A DNA stretch of 64,000 nucleotides from SG8-4 sp964598225 (GTDB lineage: Bacteria > Planctomycetota > Phycisphaerae > Sedimentisphaerales > Anaerobacaceae). The notes under the pieces were generated by a model. It saw only the letters and a list, made by a program, of their open reading frames with translations. It had not been told where the DNA came from and did no database searches. The DNA lies in assembly GCA_964598225.1 (NCBI GenBank), contig CAZRBG010000028.1:4633-68632 (forward strand), written 5' to 3'. Shown piece by piece: positions 63,337 through 64,000 of the stretch. The position numbers and the translations under genes were made by a program. Each line of letters starts with the position of its first letter. Positions within the stretch are counted from its first letter, which is position 1.

Positions 63337-64000
63337 ATGAATCCCATGATTAACAGTCCTGTGACAGGCTTGAACAGCGTTGGTGAAACATTCTGTCAAC
63401 ACGCCGCGGGTGTTTTTGTACAAACCGCTATTCTGGTCGTTGTGCTATATGCCGTCGATCTGCTGTTGCGAAGGCGGGTGCGTGCAGTCTTTCGCTACTG
63501 CGTATGGCTGCTGGTGCTCCTCAAACTCATCCTGCCTCCCACACTTTGCCTGCCGACTGGCATAGGATATTGGGCCTCGGATCACGTTCCTTCGAGCCTG
63601 AACGTCTCAGGCAGGCCTTTCGACTTGCCGGGGCTCGAATTTGCGGGTGAACTTCCCGACAGGTCTGACGCTGGACCATCCGAAGACACAGGCGAGGCAG
63701 GCGCTCCGGTTGCGGCAACAGATACTTCCCTGCCGGATCTGACGTGGAAAGCGGTTCTTTTCATGCTATGGGTTATGGGTGTTCTTGCCTTTCTGGCCCT
63801 GCTCATTCAGCGAGCTATGTTTGTCAGGGGCTTGATCGCAGCGAGCACGCAGGCAAATGCGAAATTTACCGAGGTGCTCGAACAGTGTCGCGGACAAATC
63901 GGCGTTCGCCGGAAAGCAGACCTAAGAATATCAGGGACTATCTCAAGTCCTGCCGTGTGTGGATTCTTCAGGCCGATTATCCTGATTCCCGCATCTCTAG
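63337..64000 (+). CDS. BlaR1/MecR1-type M56 membrane metallopeptidase, N-terminal part (cut by window end)
   Basis: Open from an ATG at 63337, preceded by GGGAGGA, to the window end: 221 complete codons. Hydrophobic segments lie near 25-43 (FVQTAILVVVLYAVDLLL), 52-72 (VFRYCVWLLVLLKLILPP) and 140-160 (VLFMLWVMGVLAFLALLI). The stretch 'ISSPAVCGFFRPIILIP' close to the end is the conserved segment just before the zinc site in M56 peptidases; the HExxH motif itself would lie beyond base 64000. It should sense an external signal and trigger cleavage of the BlaI-type repressor encoded upstream. Confidence 0.88.
   Translation, partial: MNPMINSPVTGLNSVGETFCQHAAGVFVQTAILVVVLYAVDLLLRRRVRAVFRYCVWLLVLLKLILPPTLCLPTGIGYWASDHVPSSLNVSGRPFDLPGLEFAGELPDRSDAGPSEDTGEAGAPVAATDTSLPDLTWKAVLFMLWVMGVLAFLALLIQRAMFVRGLIAASTQANAKFTEVLEQCRGQIGVRRKADLRISGTISSPAVCGFFRPIILIPASL

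Overview
The window looks like chromosomal DNA of a Gram-negative-type planctomycete, probably in or near the Phycisphaerae/Sedimentisphaerales. This is an inference from content, not from a marker gene. The supports are two Tat-exported sulfatases, a pseudopilin with the H-x9-DG signature, several very large secreted carbohydrate-active proteins, a BlaI/BlaR1-type pair, LptD-like and other outer-membrane barrels, and intergenic repeat families (CAAAACAAAGCCAATT units, GTGGGGC..GCCCCAC palindromes) of a kind I associate with that group. No rRNA, tRNA, CRISPR array or transposase was recognised.

Layout. 1-1.2 kb: two amidohydrolase-family genes. 1.7-4.5 kb (minus): a trpD-RAM domain-trpC-trpF operon behind a clear promoter, with a free-standing Lrp/AsnC ligand-binding domain inside it. 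5-19 kb (plus): a housekeeping and envelope block with an LptD-like barrel, class II aldolase, an S41 protease, lysyl-tRNA synthetase, a LolCDE/MacB-like exporter, a branched-chain aminotransferase and a polyprenyl diphosphate synthase. 18.7-20.7 kb (minus): two predicted outer-membrane barrels. 21-24.3 kb (plus): rarA, 5-formyl-THF cyclo-ligase and an L,D-transpeptidase. 24.5-31 kb (plus): a GH2 enzyme, two sulfatases and an outer-membrane protein. 31-36 kb: an accessory and decay region with an oxidoreductase remnant, a GH30-like enzyme, two broken copies of one glycosidase-like gene flanking an orphan secreted protein, and 1.3 kb of repeats. 36-40 kb: a STAS protein and rnc, then (minus) two small membrane proteins and a PpiD/SurA-like anchored protein.

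40-62.6 kb is dominated by polysaccharide and uronate catabolism: a heparinase-esterase fusion, an NRAMP-fold transporter without the canonical metal motifs, a Gfo/Idh/MocA enzyme, a GNAT protein and a pseudopilin. A probable minus-strand operon follows (xylonate-type dehydratase, DapA-family aldolase, FGGY kinase, ChbG/YdjC deacetylase). Then come a 1297-residue secreted propeller/methyltransferase-like/propeller/malectin protein, a heparinase-BNR_4 lyase candidate and a metallophosphatase. 62.9-64 kb is a blaI/blaR1-type regulatory pair cut by the window end.

Taken together, the second half reads as a locus for secreted breakdown of a sulfated or acetylated, uronate-containing glycan, with the sugar acids going to an Entner-Doudoroff-like dehydratase/aldolase route. 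The least conventional items are the methyltransferase-like fold inside an exported propeller protein, a 54-bp palindromic repeat that keeps an open frame exactly at a lyase/esterase junction, and the RAM domain embedded in the trp operon.
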